Positions 26,242-40,031 of a DNA stretch of 64,000 nucleotides are shown here, piece by piece; the stretch's first letter is position 1, and every line of letters begins with the position of its first letter. This DNA is from Auanema rhodensis (lineage: Eukaryota; Nematoda; Chromadorea; Rhabditida; Rhabditidae), in NCBI GenBank assembly GCA_964057225.1, contig OZ059900.1, positions 816,501 through 880,500 of the forward strand, in the 5' to 3' direction. The notes under the pieces were generated by a model. The model was not told the DNA's origin, ran no database searches, and saw only the letters and a program-made list of their open reading frames with translations. Position numbers and translations under genes: made by a program.

Positions 26242-28340
26242 CACCGATTTTTGGTACAAAATCTGTAATACTTGTAAATTTTGATCATATTTGTTAAGAT
26301 TCGAGAATCAAACACATAATACACGAAATAAGTCTATTTTTACAAGTTTGCACTGATATTTATTCATTTTGATCAAAAAAGGTCGAAAATAGAAAGAATT
26401 TTTGAAATTTCCGAGTTTTGAGTCTAATTTGGCTAAATCGCTCATATATATGATCAGAAGCATAGTTTTATTGTCGATGACAACAAAAATCATCAATTAA
26501 ACGCTAGTGATGTTTAAATACTGATTTTCGCTCAAATAGCATTACTACACTAAGTATGGTCGTTTTTATGCCTTTAACACCATATACTCACCGATTTTTG
26601 GTACAAAATCTGTAATACTCGTAAATTTTGATCATATTCGTTAAGATTTGAGAATCAAACATACAATACAAAAAATCAGTCTATTTTTATGAGCTTGCAC
26701 TGATATATATTCATTTTGATCAAAAAAGGTCGAAAATAGAAAGAATTTTTGAAATTTCCGAGTTTTGAGTCTAGTTTGGCTAAATCGCTCATATATATGA
26801 TCAAAAGCATAGTTTTACTGTCTATGATAACAAAAGTCTTCAAATATACACTAATAATGATTAAATCACTGAATTTCAGTCAAATAGCATTACTACACTA
26901 AGTATGGTCGTTTTTATGCCTTTAACACCATATACTCACCGATTTTTTGTACAAAATCTGTAATACTCGTAAATTTTGATCATATTCGTTAAGATTTGAG
27001 AATCAAACATACAATACACAAAATCAGTCTATTTTTATGAGCTTGCACTGATATATATTCATTTTGATCAAAAAAGGTCGAAAATAGAAAGAATTTTTGA
27101 AATTTCCGAGTTTTGAGTCTAATTTGGCTAAATCGCTCATATATATGATCAGAAGCATAGTTTTATTGTCTATGACAACAAAAGTCATCAATTAAACGCT
27201 AGTGATGTTTAAATACTGATTTTCGCTCAAATAGCATTACTACACTAAGTATGGTCGTTTTTATGCCTTTAACACCATATACTCACCGATTTTTGGTACA
27301 AAATCTGTAATACTTGTAAATTTTGATCATATTTGTTAAGATTCGAGAATCAAACACATAATACACGAAATAAGTCTATTTTTACAAGTTTGCACTGATA
27401 TTTATTCATTTTGATCAAAAAAGGTCGAAAATAGAAAGAATTTTTGAAATTTCCGAGTTTTGAGTCTAATTTGGCTAAATCGCTCATATATATGATCAGA
27501 AGCATAGTTTTATTGTCGATGACAACAAAAATCATCAATTAAACGCTAGTGATGTTTAAATACTGATTTTCGCTCAAATAGCATTACTACACTAAGTATG
27601 GTCGTTTTTATGCCTTTAACACCATATACTCACCGATTTTTGGTACAAAATCTGTAATACTCGTAAATTTTGATCATATTCGTTAAGATTTGAGAATCAA
27701 ACATACAATACAAAAAATCAGTCTATTTTTATGAGCTTGCACTGATATATATTCATTTTGATCAAAAAAGGTCGAAAATAGAAAGAATTTTTGAAATTTC
27801 CGAGTTTTGAGTCTAGTTTGGCTAAATCGCTCATATATATGATCAAAAGCATAGTTTTACTGTCTATGATAACAAAAGTCTTCAAATATACACTAATAAT
27901 GATTAAATCACTGAATTTCAGTCAAATAGCATTACTACACTAAGTATGGTCGTTTTTATGCCTTTAACACCATATACTCACCGATTTTTTGTACAAAATC
28001 TGTAATACTCGTAAATTTTGATCATATTCGTTAAGATTTGAGAATCAAACATACAATACACAAAATCAGTCTATTTTTATGAGCTTGCACTGATATATAT
28101 TCATTTTGATCAAAAAAGGTCGAAAATAGAAAGAATTTTTGAAATTTCCGAGTTTTGAGTCTAATTTGGCTAAATCGCTCATATATATGATCAGAAGCAT
28201 AGTTTTATTGTCTATGACAACAAAAGTCATCAATTAAACGCTAGTGATGTTTAAATACTGATTTTCGCTCAAATAGCATTACTACACTAAGTATGGTCGT
28301 TTTTATGCCTTTAACACCATATACTCACCGATTTTTGGTA
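26242..28340. repeat. 1,042-bp trimer, two tandem copies
   Basis: Positions 26,308 and 27,350 are 1,042 bp apart. The copies share two private changes, ttgtcgatgac (26,474 and 27,516) and gtctagtttggc (26,770 and 27,812), plus gattttttgtac. The unit is B+a, A+b, A+a. The match ends near 28,340, just before the downstream 4,168-bp-offset segment begins. Confidence 0.85.
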
Positions 28341-28364
28341 CAAAATCTGTAATACTCGTAAATT

Positions 28365-29923
28365 TTGATCATATTCGTTAAGATTTGAGAATCAAACAAA
28401 CAATACACAAAATCAGTCTATTTTTATGAGTTTGCACTGATATTTATTCATTTTGATCAAAAAAGGTCGAAAATAGAAAGAATTTTTGAAATTTCCGAGT
28501 TTTGAGTCTAATTTGGCTAATTCGCTCATATATATGATCACAAGCATAGTTTTATTGTCTATGACAACAAAAATCATCAATTAAACGCTAGTGATGTTTA
28601 AATACTGATTTTCGCTCAAATAGCATTACTACACTAAGTATGGTCGTTTTTATGCCTTTAACACCATATACTCACCGATTTTTGGTACAAAATCTGTAAT
28701 ACTCGTAAATTTTGATCATATTCGTTAAGATTTGAGAATCAAACATACGATACACAAAATCAGTCTATTTTTATGAGCTTGCACTGATATATATTCATTT
28801 TGATCAAAAAAGGTCGAAAATAGAAAGAATTTTTGAAATTTCCGAGTTTTGAGTCTAATTTGGCTAAATCGCTCATATATATGATAAAAAGCATAGTTTT
28901 ACTGTCTATGATAACAAAAGTCTTCAAATATACACTAATAATGATTAAATCACTGAATTTCAGTCAAATAGCATTACTACACTAAGTATGGTCGTTTTTA
29001 TGCCTTTAACACCATATACTCACCGATTTTTGGTACAAAATCTGTAATACTTGTAAATTTTGATCATATTTGTTAAGATTCGAGAATCAAACACATAATA
29101 CACGAAATAAGTCTATTTTTACAAGTTTGCACTGATATTTATTCATTTTGATCAAAAAAGGTCGAAAATAGAAAGAATTTTTGAAATTTCCGAGTTTTGA
29201 GTCCAATTTGGCTAAATCGCTCATATATAAGATCAAAAGCATAGTTTTATTGTCTATAACAACAAAAGTCATCAATTAAACGCTAGTGATGTTTAAATAC
29301 TGAATTTCGCTCAAATAGCATTACTACACTAAGTATGGTCGTTTTTATGTTTTTAACACCATATACTCACCAATTTTTGGTACAAAATCTGTAATACTTG
29401 TAAATTTTGATCATATTTGTTAAGATTCGAGAATCAAACACATAATACACGGAATAAGTCTATTTTTACAAGTTTGCACTGATATTTATTCATTTGATCA
29501 AAAAAGGTCGAAAATAGAAAGAATTTTTGAAATTTCCGAGTTTTGAGTCCAATTTGGCTAAATCGCTCATATATATGATCAGAAGCATAGTTTTATTGTC
29601 TATGACAACAAAAATCATCAATTAAACGCTAGTGATGTTTAAATACTGATTTTCGCTCAAATAGCATTACTACACTAAGTATGGTCGTTTTTATGCCTTT
29701 AACACCATATACTCACCGATTTTTGGTACAAAATCTGTAATACTCGTAAATTTTGATCATATTCGTTAAGATTTGAGAATCAAACATACAATACAAAAAA
29801 TCAGTCTATTTTTATGAGCTTGCACTGATATATATTCATTTTGATCAAAAAAGGTCGAAAATAGAAAGAATTTTTGAAATTTCCGAGTTTTGAGTCTAAT
29901 TTGGCTAAATCGCTCATATATAT
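28365..29923. repeat. Segment duplicated from 24,197-25,755 (right copy)
   Basis: Carries all the private changes listed for the left copy. Its last three monomers are in turn repeated in tandem at 1,041 bp (29,087 and 30,128; ttcatttgatc at 29,491 and 30,532), so the B+c, B+a, A group occurs twice in a row here. Confidence 0.86.
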
Positions 29924-32521
29924 GATAAAAAGCATAGTTTTACTGTCTATGATAACAAAAGTCTTCAAATATACACTAATAATGATTAAATCACTGAATT
30001 TCAGTCAAATAGCATTACTACACTAAGTATGGTCGTTTTTATGCCTTTAACACCATATACTCACCGATTTTTGGTACAAAATCTGTAATACTTGTAAATT
30101 TTGATCATATTTGTTAAGATTCGAGAATCAAACACATAATACACGAAATAAGTCTATTTTTACAAGTTTGCACTGATATTTATTCATTTTGATCAAAAAA
30201 GGTCGAAAATAGAAAGAATTTTTGAAATTTCCGAGTTTTGAGTCCAATTTGGCTAAATCGCTCATATATAAGATCAAAAGCATAGTTTTATTGTCTATAA
30301 CAACAAAAGTCATCAATTAAACGCTAGTGATGTTTAAATACTGAATTTCGCTCAAATAGCATTACTACACTAAGTATGGTCGTTTTTATGTTTTTAACAC
30401 CATATACTCACCAATTTTTGGTACAAAATCTGTAATACTTGTAAATTTTGATCATATTTGTTAAGATTCGAGAATCAAACACATAATACACGGAATAAGT
30501 CTATTTTTACAAGTTTGCACTGATATTTATTCATTTGATCAAAAAAGGTCGAAAATAGAAAGAATTTTTGAAATTTCCGAGTTTTGAGTCCAATTTGGCT
30601 AAATCGCTCATATATATGATCAGAAGCATAGTTTTATTGTCTATGACAACAAAAATCATCAATTAAACGCTAGTGATGTTTAAATACTGATTTTCGCTCA
30701 AATAGCATTACTACACTAAGTATGGTCGTTTTTATGCCTTTAACACCATATACTCACCGATTTTTGGTACAAAATCTGTAATACTCGTAAATTTTGATCA
30801 TATTCGTTAAGATTTGAGAATCAAACATACAATACAAAAAATCAGTCTATTTTTATGAGCTTGCACTGATATATATTCATTTTGATCAAAAAAGGTCGAA
30901 AATAGAAAGAATTTTTGAAATTTCCGAGTTTTGAGTCTAATTTGGCTAAATCGCTCATATATATGATCAAAAGCATAGGTGTATTGTCTATGACAACAAA
31001 AGTCATTAATTAAACACTAATGATGTTTAAATCACTAAATTTCGCTCTAATAGCATTACTACACTAAGTATGGTCGTTTTTATGACTTTAACACCATATA
31101 CTCACCGATTTTTGGTACAAAATCTGTAATACTTGTAAATTTTGATCATATTTGTTAAGATTCGAGAATCAAACACATAATACACGAAATAAGTCTATTT
31201 TTACAAGTTTGCACTGATATTTATTCATTTTGATCAAAAAAGGTCGAAAATAGAAAGAATTTTTGAAATTTCCGAGTTTTGAGTCCAATTTGGCTAAATC
31301 GCTCATATATATGATCAAAAGCATAGTTTTACTGTCTATGATAACAAAAGTCTTCAAATATACACTAATAATGATTAAATCACTGAATTTCAGTCAAATA
31401 GCATTACTACACTAAGTATGGTCGTTTTTATGAATTTAACACCATATACTCACCGATTTTTGGTACAAAATCTGTAATACTTGTAAATTTTGATCATATT
31501 TGTTAAGATTCGAGAATCAAACACATAATACACGAAATAAGTCTATTTTTACAAGTTTGCACTGATATTTATTCATTTTGATCAAAAAAGGTCGAAAATA
31601 GAAAGAATTTTTGAAATTTCCGAGTTTTGAGTCTAATTTGGCTAAATCGCTCATATATATGATCAGAAGCATAGTTTTATTGTCGATGACAACAAAAATC
31701 ATCAATTAAATGCTAGTGATGTTTAAATACTGATTTTCGCTCAAATAGCATTACTACACTAAGTATGGTCGTTTTTATGCCTTTAACACCATATACTCAC
31801 CGATTTTTGGTACAAAATCTGTAATACTCGTAAATTTTGATCATATTCGTTAAGATTTGAGAATCAAACATACAATACAAAAAATCAGTCTATTTTTATG
31901 AGCTTGCACTGATATATATTCATTTTAATCAAAAAAGGTCGAAAATAGAAAGAATTTTTGAAATTTCCGAGTTTTGAGTCTAGTTTGGCTAAATCGCTCA
32001 TATATATGATCAAAAGCATAGTTTTACTGTCTATGATAACAAAAGTCTTCAAATATACACTAATAATGATTAAATCACTGAATTTCAGTCAAATAGCATT
32101 ACTACACTAAGTATGGTCGTTTTTATGCCTTTAACACCATATACTCACCGATTTTTTGTACAAAATCTGTAATACTCGTAAATTTTGATCATATTCGTTA
32201 AGATTTGAGAATCAAACATACAATACACAAAATCAGTCTATTTTTATGAGCTTGCACTGATATATATTCATTTTGATCAAAAAAGGTCGAAAATAGAAAG
32301 AATTTTTGAAATTTCCGAGTTTTGAGTCTAATTTGGCTAAATCGCTCATATATATGATCAGAAGCATAGTTTTATTGTCTATGACAACAAAAGTCATCAA
32401 TTAAACGCTAGTGATGTTTAAATACTGATTTTCGCTCAAATAGCATTACTACACTAAGTATGGTCGTTTTTATGCCTTTAACACCATATACTCACCGATT
32501 TTTGGTACAAAATCTGTAATA
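29849..32521. repeat. Segment duplicated from 24,640-27,312 (offset 5,209)
   Basis: 2.67 kb (7.7 monomers) matches upstream at a constant 5,209 bp (15 monomers). Shared markers are gataaaaagc, gcataggtgtattg after gatcaaaagc, gaatttaac, ttgtcgatgac and gtctagtttggc. Differences seen are attaaatgctag (31,706) and ttttaatc (31,925). The match begins where catacgatac on the left becomes catacaatac here and ends where acttg on the left becomes actcg here. Confidence 0.86.
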
Positions 32522-34447
32522 CTCGTAAATTTTGATCATATTCGTTAAGATTTGAAAATCAAACACATAATACACGAAATAAGTCTATTTTTATGAGTTT
32601 ACACTGATATTTATTCATTTTGATCAAAAAAGGTCGAAAATAGAAAGAATTTTTGAAATTTCCGAGTTTTGAGTCTAATTTGGCTAATTCGCTCATATAT
32701 ATGATCACAAGCATAGTTTTATTGTCTATGACAACAAAAATCATCAATTAAACGCTAGTGATGTTTAAATACTGATTTTCGCTCAAATAGCATTACTACA
32801 CTAAGTATGGTCGTTTTTATGCCTTTAACACCATATACTCACCGATTTTTGGTACAAAATCTGTAATACTTGTAAATTTTGATCATATTTGTTAAGATTT
32901 GAAAATCAAACACATAATACACGAAATAAGTCTATTTTTATGAGTTTGCACTGATATTTATTCATTTTGATCAAAAAAGGTCGAAAATAGAAAGAATTTT
33001 TGAAGTTTCCGAGTTTTGAGTCCAATTTGGCTAATTCGCTCATATATAAGATCAAAAGCATAGTTTTATTGTCTATGATAACAAAAGTCTTCAAATATAC
33101 ACTAATAATGATTAAATCACTGAATTTCAGTCAAATAGCATTACTACACTAAGTATGGTCGTTTTTATGCCTTTAACACCATATACTCACCGATTTTTGG
33201 TACAAAATCTGTAATACTTGTAAATTTTGATCATATTTGTTAAGATTTGAGAATCAAACACATAATACACGAAATAAGTCTATTTTTACAAGTTTGCACT
33301 GATATTTATTCATTTTGATCAAAAAAGGTCGAAAATAGAAAGAATTTTTGAAATTTCCGAGTTTTGAGTCCAATTTGGCTAAATCGCTCATATATAAGAT
33401 CAAAAGCATAGTTTTATTGTCTATAACAACAAAAGTCATCAATTAAACGCTAGTGATGTTTAAATACTGAATTTCGCTCAAATAGCATTACTACACTAAG
33501 TATGGTCGTTTTTATGCCTTTAACACCATATACTCACCGATTTTTGGTACAAAATCTGTAATACTTGTAAATTTTGATCATATTTGTTAAGATTCGAGAA
33601 TCAAACACATAATACACGAAATAAGTCTATTTTTACAAGTTTGCACTGATATTTATTCATTTTGATCAAAAAAGGTCGAAAATAGAAAGAATTTTTGAAA
33701 TTTCCGAGTTTTGAGTCCAATTTGGCTAAATCGCTCATATATATGATCAGAAGCATAGTTTTATTGTCTATGACAACAAAAATCATCAATTAAACGCTAG
33801 TGATGTTTAAATACTGATTTTCGCTCAAATAGCATTACTACACTAAGTATGGTCGTTTTTATGCCTTTAACACCATATACTCACCGATTTTTGGTACAAA
33901 ATCTGTAATACTCGTAAATTTTGATCATATTCGTTAAGATTTGAGAATCAAACATACAATACAAAAAATCAGTCTATTTTTATGAGCTTGCACTGATATA
34001 TATTCATTTTGATCAAAAAAGGTCGAAAATAGAAAGAATTTTTGAAATTTCCGAGTTTTGAGTCTAATTCGGCTAAATCGCTCATATATATGATCAAAAG
34101 CATAGTTTTACTGTCTATGATAACAAAAGTCTTCAAATATACACTAATAATGATTAAATCACTGAATTTCAGTCAAATAGCATTACTACACTAAGTATGG
34201 TCGTTTTTATGCCTTTAACACCATATACTCACCGATTTTTGGTACAAAATCTGTAATACTTGTAAATTTTGATCATATTTGTTAAGATTCGAGAATCAAA
34301 CACATAATACACGAAATAAGTCTATTTTTACAAGTTTGCACTGATATTTATTCATTTTGATCAAAAAAGGTCGAAAATAGAAAGAATTTTTGAAATTTCC
34401 GAGTTTTGAGTCCAATTTGGCTAAATCGCTCATATATAAGATCAAAA
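32522..34447. repeat. Irregular B-rich monomers, one chimeric
   Basis: Consecutive B-type monomers at 32,559, 32,906, 33,254 and 33,601. The first two have gatttgaaaatc and taattcgctc. The V2 module at about 33,048-33,125 is chimeric: it starts as c-type (ataagatcaaaagc, attgtctat) and ends as b-type (gataacaaaagtcttc). From 33,254 the regular 1,042-bp trimer spacing begins (33,254, 34,296, 35,338, 36,380). Confidence 0.8.
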
Positions 34448-37400
34448 GCATAGTTTTATTGTCTATAACAACAAAAGTCATCAATTAAACGCTAGTGATG
34501 TTTAAATACTGAATTTCGCTCAAATAGCATTACTACACTAAGTATGGTCGTTTTTATGCCTTTAACACCATATACTCACCGATTTTTGGTACAAAATCTG
34601 TAATACTCGTAAATTTTGATCATATTTGTTAAGATTTGAAAATCAAACACATAATACACGAAATAAGTCTATTTTTATGAGTTTGCACTGATATTTATTC
34701 ATTTTGATCAAAAAAGGTCGAAAATAGAAAGAATTTTTGAAATTTCCGAGTTTTGAGTCTAATTTGGCTAATTCGCTCATATATATGATCACAAGCATAG
34801 TTTTATTGTCTATGACAACAAAAATCATCAATTAAACGCTAGTGATGTTTAAATACTGATTTTCGCTCAAATAGCATTACTACACTAAGTATGGTCGTTT
34901 TTATGCCTTTAACACCATATACTAACCGATTTTTGGTACAAAATCTGTAATACTCGTAAATTTTGATCATATTCGTTAAGATTTGAGAATCAAACATACG
35001 ATACACAAAATCAGTCTATTTTTATGAGCTTGCACTGATATATATTCATTTTGATCAAAAAAGGTCGAAAATAGAAAGAATTTTTGAAATTTCCGAGTTT
35101 TGAGTCTAATTTGGCTAAATCGCTCATATATATGATAAAAAGCATAGTTTTACTGTCTATGATAACAAAAGTCTTCAAATATACACTAATAATGATTAAA
35201 TCACTGAATTTCAGTCAAATAGCATTACTACACTAAGTATGGTCGTTTTTATGCCTTTAACACCATATACTCACCGATTTTTGGTACAAAATCTGTAATA
35301 CTTGTAAATTTTGATCATATTTGTTAAGATTCGAGAATCAAACACATAATACACGAAATAAGTCTATTTTTACAAGTTTGCACTGATATTTATTCATTTT
35401 GATCAAAAAAGGTCGAAAATAGAAAGAATTTTTGAAATTTCCGAGTTTTGAGTCCAATTTGGCTAAATCGCTCATATATAAGATCAAAAGCATAGTTTTA
35501 TTGTCTATAACAACAAAAGTCATCAATTAAACGCTAGTGATGTTTAAATACTGAATTTCGCTCAAATAGCATTACTACACTAAGTATGGTCGTTTTTATG
35601 CCTTTAACACCATATACTCACCGATTTTTGGTACAAAATCTGTAATACTTGTAAATTTTGATCATATTTGTTAAGATTCGAGAATCAAACACATAATACA
35701 CGAAATAAGTCTATTTTTACAAGTTTGCACTGATATTTATTCATTTTGATCAAAAAAGGTCGAAAATAGAAAGAATTTTTGAAATTTCCGAGTTTTGAGT
35801 CCAATTTGGCTAAATCGCTCATATATATGATCAGAAGCATAGTTTTATTGTCTATGACAACAAAAATCATCAATTAAACGCTAGTGATGTTTAAATACTG
35901 ATTTTCGCTCAAATAGCATTACTACACTAAGTATGGTCGTTTTTATGCCTTTAACACCATATACTCACCGATTTTTGGTACAAAATCTGTAATACTCGTA
36001 AATTTTGATCATATTCGTTAAGATTTGAGAATCAAACATACAATACAAAAAATCAGTCTATTTTTATGAGCTTGCACTGATATATATTCATTTTGATCAA
36101 AAAAGGTCGAAATTAGAAAGAATTTTTGAAATTTCCGAGTTTTGAGTCTAATTTGGCTAAATCGCTCATATATATGATCAAAAGCATAGTTTTACTGTCT
36201 ATGATAACAAAAGTCTTCAAATATACACTAATAATGATTAAATCACTGAATTTCAGTCAAATAGCATTACTACACTAAGTATGGTCGTTTTTATGCCTTT
36301 AACACCATATACTCACCGATTTTTGGTACAAAATCTGTAATACTTGTAAATTTTGATCATATTTGTTAAGATTCGAGAATCAAACACATAATACACGAAA
36401 TAAGTCTATTTTTACAAGTTTGCACTGATATTTATTCATTTTGATCAAAAAAGGTCGAAAATAGAAAGAATTTTTGAAATTTCCGAGTTTTGAGTCCAAT
36501 TTGGCTAAATCGCTCATATATAAGATCAAAAGCATAGTTTTATTGTCTATAACAACAAAAGTCATCAATTAAACGCTAGTGATGTTTAAATACTGAATTT
36601 CGCTCAAATAGCATTACTACACTAAGTATGGTCGTTTTTATGCCTTTAACACCATATACTCACCGATTTTTGGTACAAAATCTGTAATACTCGTAAATTT
36701 TGATCATATTCGTTAAGATTTGAGAATCAAACATACAATACACAAAATCAGTCTATTTTTATGAGCTTGCACTGATATATATTCATTTTGATCAAAAAAA
36801 GGTCGAAAATAGAAAGAATTTTTGAAATTTCCGAGTTTTGAGTCTAATTTGGCTAAATCGCTCATATATATGATCAGAAGCATAGTTTTATTGTCTATGA
36901 CAACAAAAGTCATCAATTAAACGCTAGTGATGTTTAAATACTGATTTTCGCTCAAATAGCATTACTACACTAAGTATGGTCGTTTTTATGCCTTTAACAC
37001 CATATACTCACCGATTTTTGGTACAAAATCTGTAATACTCGTAAATTTTGATCATATTCGTTAAGATTTGAAAATCAAACACATAATACACGAAATAAGT
37101 CTATTTTTACAAGTTTGCACTGATATTTATTCATTTTGATCAAAAAAGGTCGAAAATAGAAAGAATTTTTGAAATTTCCGAGTTTTGAGTCCAATTTGGC
37201 TAAATCGCTCATATATAAGATCAAAAGCATAGTTTTATTGTCTATAACAACAAAAGTCATCAATTAAACGCTAGTGATGTTTAAATACTGAATTTCGCTC
37301 AAATAGCATTACTACACTAAGTATGGTCGTTTTTATGCCTTTAACACCATATACTCACCGATTTTTGGTACAAAATCTGTAATACTTGTAAATTTTGATC

Positions 37401-40031
37401 ATATTTGTTAAGATTCGAGAATCAAACACATAATACACGAAATAAGTCTATTTTTACAAGTTTGCACTGATATTTATTCATTTTGATCAAAAAAGGTCGA
37501 AAATAGAAAGAATTTTTGAAATTTCCGAGTTTTGAGTCCAATTTGGCTAAATCGCTCATATATATGATCAGAAGCATAGTTTTATTGTCTATGACAACAA
37601 AAATCATCAATTAAACGCTAGTGATGTTTAAATACTGATTTTCGCTCAAATAGCATTACTACACTAAGTATGGTCGTTTTTATGCCTTTAACACCATATA
37701 CTCACCGATTTTTGGTACAAAATCTGTAATACTCGTAAATTTTGATCATATTCGTTAAGATTTGAGAATCAAACATACAATACAAAAAATCAGTCTATTT
37801 TTATGAGCTTGCACTGATATATATTCATTTTGATCAAAAAAGGTCGAAAATAGAAAGAATTTTTGAAATTTCCGAGTTTTGAGTCTAATTTGGCTAAATC
37901 GCTCATATATATGATCAAAAGCATAGTTTTACTGTCTATGATAACAAAAGTCTTCAAATATACACTAATAATGATTAAATCACTGAATTTCAGTCAAATA
38001 GCATTACTACACTAAGTATGGTCGTTTTTATGCCTTTAACACCATATACTCACCGATTTTTGGTACAAAATCTGTAATACTTGTAAATTTTGATCATATT
38101 TGTTAAGATTCGAGAATCAAACACATAATACACGAAATAAGTCTATTTTTACAAGTTTGCACTGATATTTATTCATTTTGATCAAAAAAGGTCGAAAATA
38201 GAAAGAATTTTTGAAATTTCCGAGTTTTGAGTCCAATTTGGCTAAATCGCTCATATATAAGATCAAAAGCATAGTTTTATTGTCTATAACAACAAAAGTC
38301 ATCAATTAAACGCTAGTGATGTTTAAATACTGAATTTCGCTCAAATAGCATTACTACACTAAGTATGGTCGTTTTTATGCCTTTAACACCATATACTCAC
38401 CGATTTTTGGTACAAAATCTGTAATACTCGTAAATTTTGATCATATTCGTTAAGATTTGAGAATCAAACATACAATACACAAAATCAGTCTATTTTTATG
38501 AGCTTGCACTGATATATATTCATTTTGATCAAAAAAGGTCGAAAATAGAAAGAATTTTTGAAATTTCCGAGTTTTGAGTCTAATTTGGCTAAATCGCTCA
38601 TATATATGATCAGAAGCATAGTTTTATTGTCTATGACAACAAAAGTCATCAATTAAACGCTAGTGATGTTTAAATACTGATTTTCGCTCAAATAGCATTA
38701 CTACACTAAGTATGGTCGTTTTTATGCCTTTAACACCATATACTCACCGATTTTTGGTACAAAATCTGTAATACTCGTAAATTTTGATCATATTCGTTAA
38801 GATTTGAAAATCAAACACATAATACACGAAATAAGTCTATTTTTATAAGTTTGCACTGATATTTATTCATTTTGATCAAAAAAGGTCGAAAATAGAAAGA
38901 ATTTTTGAAATTTCCGAGTTTTGAGTCTAATTTGGCAAATTCGCTCATATATATGATCACAAGCATAGTTTTATTGTCTATGACAACAAAAATCATCAAT
39001 TAAACGCTAGTGATGTTTAAATACTGATTTTCGCTCAAATAGCATTACTACACTAAGTATGGTCGTTTTTATGCCTTTAACACCATATACTAACCGATTT
39101 TTGGTACAAAATCTGTAATACTCGTAAATTTTGATCATATTCGTTAAGATTTGAGAATCAAACATACGATACACAAAATCAGTCTATTTTTATGAGCTTG
39201 CACTGATATATATTCATTTTGATCAAAAAAGGTCGAAAATAGAAAGAATTTTTGAAATTTCCGAGTTTTGAGTCTAATTTGGCTAAATCGCTCATATATA
39301 TGATAAAAAGCATAGTTTTACTGTCTATGATAACAAAAGTCTTCAAATATACACTAATAATGATTAAATCACTGAATTTCAGTCAAATAGCATTACTACA
39401 CTAAGTATGGTCGTTTTTATGCCTTTAACACCATATACTCACCGATTTTTGGTACAAAATCTGTAATACTTGTAAATTTTGATCATATTTGTTAAGATTC
39501 GAGAATCAAACACATAATACACGAAATAAGTCTATTTTTACAAGTTTGCACTGATATTTATTCATTTTGATCAAAAAAGGTCGAAAATAGAAAGAATTTT
39601 TGAAATTTCCGAGTTTTGAGTCCAATTTGGCTAAATCGCTCATATATAAGATCAAAAGCATAGTTTTATTGTCTATAACAACAAAAGTCATCAATTAAAC
39701 GCTAGTGATGTTTAAATACTGAATTTCGCTCAAATAGCATTACTACACTAAGGATGGTCGTTTTTATGCCTTTAACACCATATACTCACCGATTTTTGGT
39801 ACAAAATCTGTAATACTTGTAAATTTCGATCATATTTGTTAAGATTCGAGAATCAAACACATAATACACGAAATAAGTCTATTTTTACAAGTTTGCACTG
39901 ATATTTATTCATTTTGATCAAAAAAGGTCGAAAATAGAAAGAATTTTTGAAATTTCCGAGTTTTGAGTCCAATTTGGCTAAATCGCTCATATATATGATC
40001 AGAAGCATAGTTTTATTGTCTATGACTACAA
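34448..40031. repeat. 5.58-kb block copied at 58,417-64,000
   Basis: Sixteen monomers in trimers and dimers of A+b, B+c and B+a or A+a. They match 58,417-64,000 at offset 23,969, dropping to 23,968 after an extra A in a seven-A run near 36,797. Shared private changes are atactaaccg, catacgatac with gataaaaagc, ctaaggatggtcg (39,752 and 63,720), aaatttcgatcatatttg and tatgactacaaa at the very end. Differences seen are cgaaattag (36,112) against cgaaaatag, ggcaaattcg against ggctaattcg (38,935), the extra A, gcctttaac against gccttcaac (62,352), and ctcat against cttat (59,789). Part of it (34,448-37,297) also matches 52,860-55,708. Confidence 0.88.
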
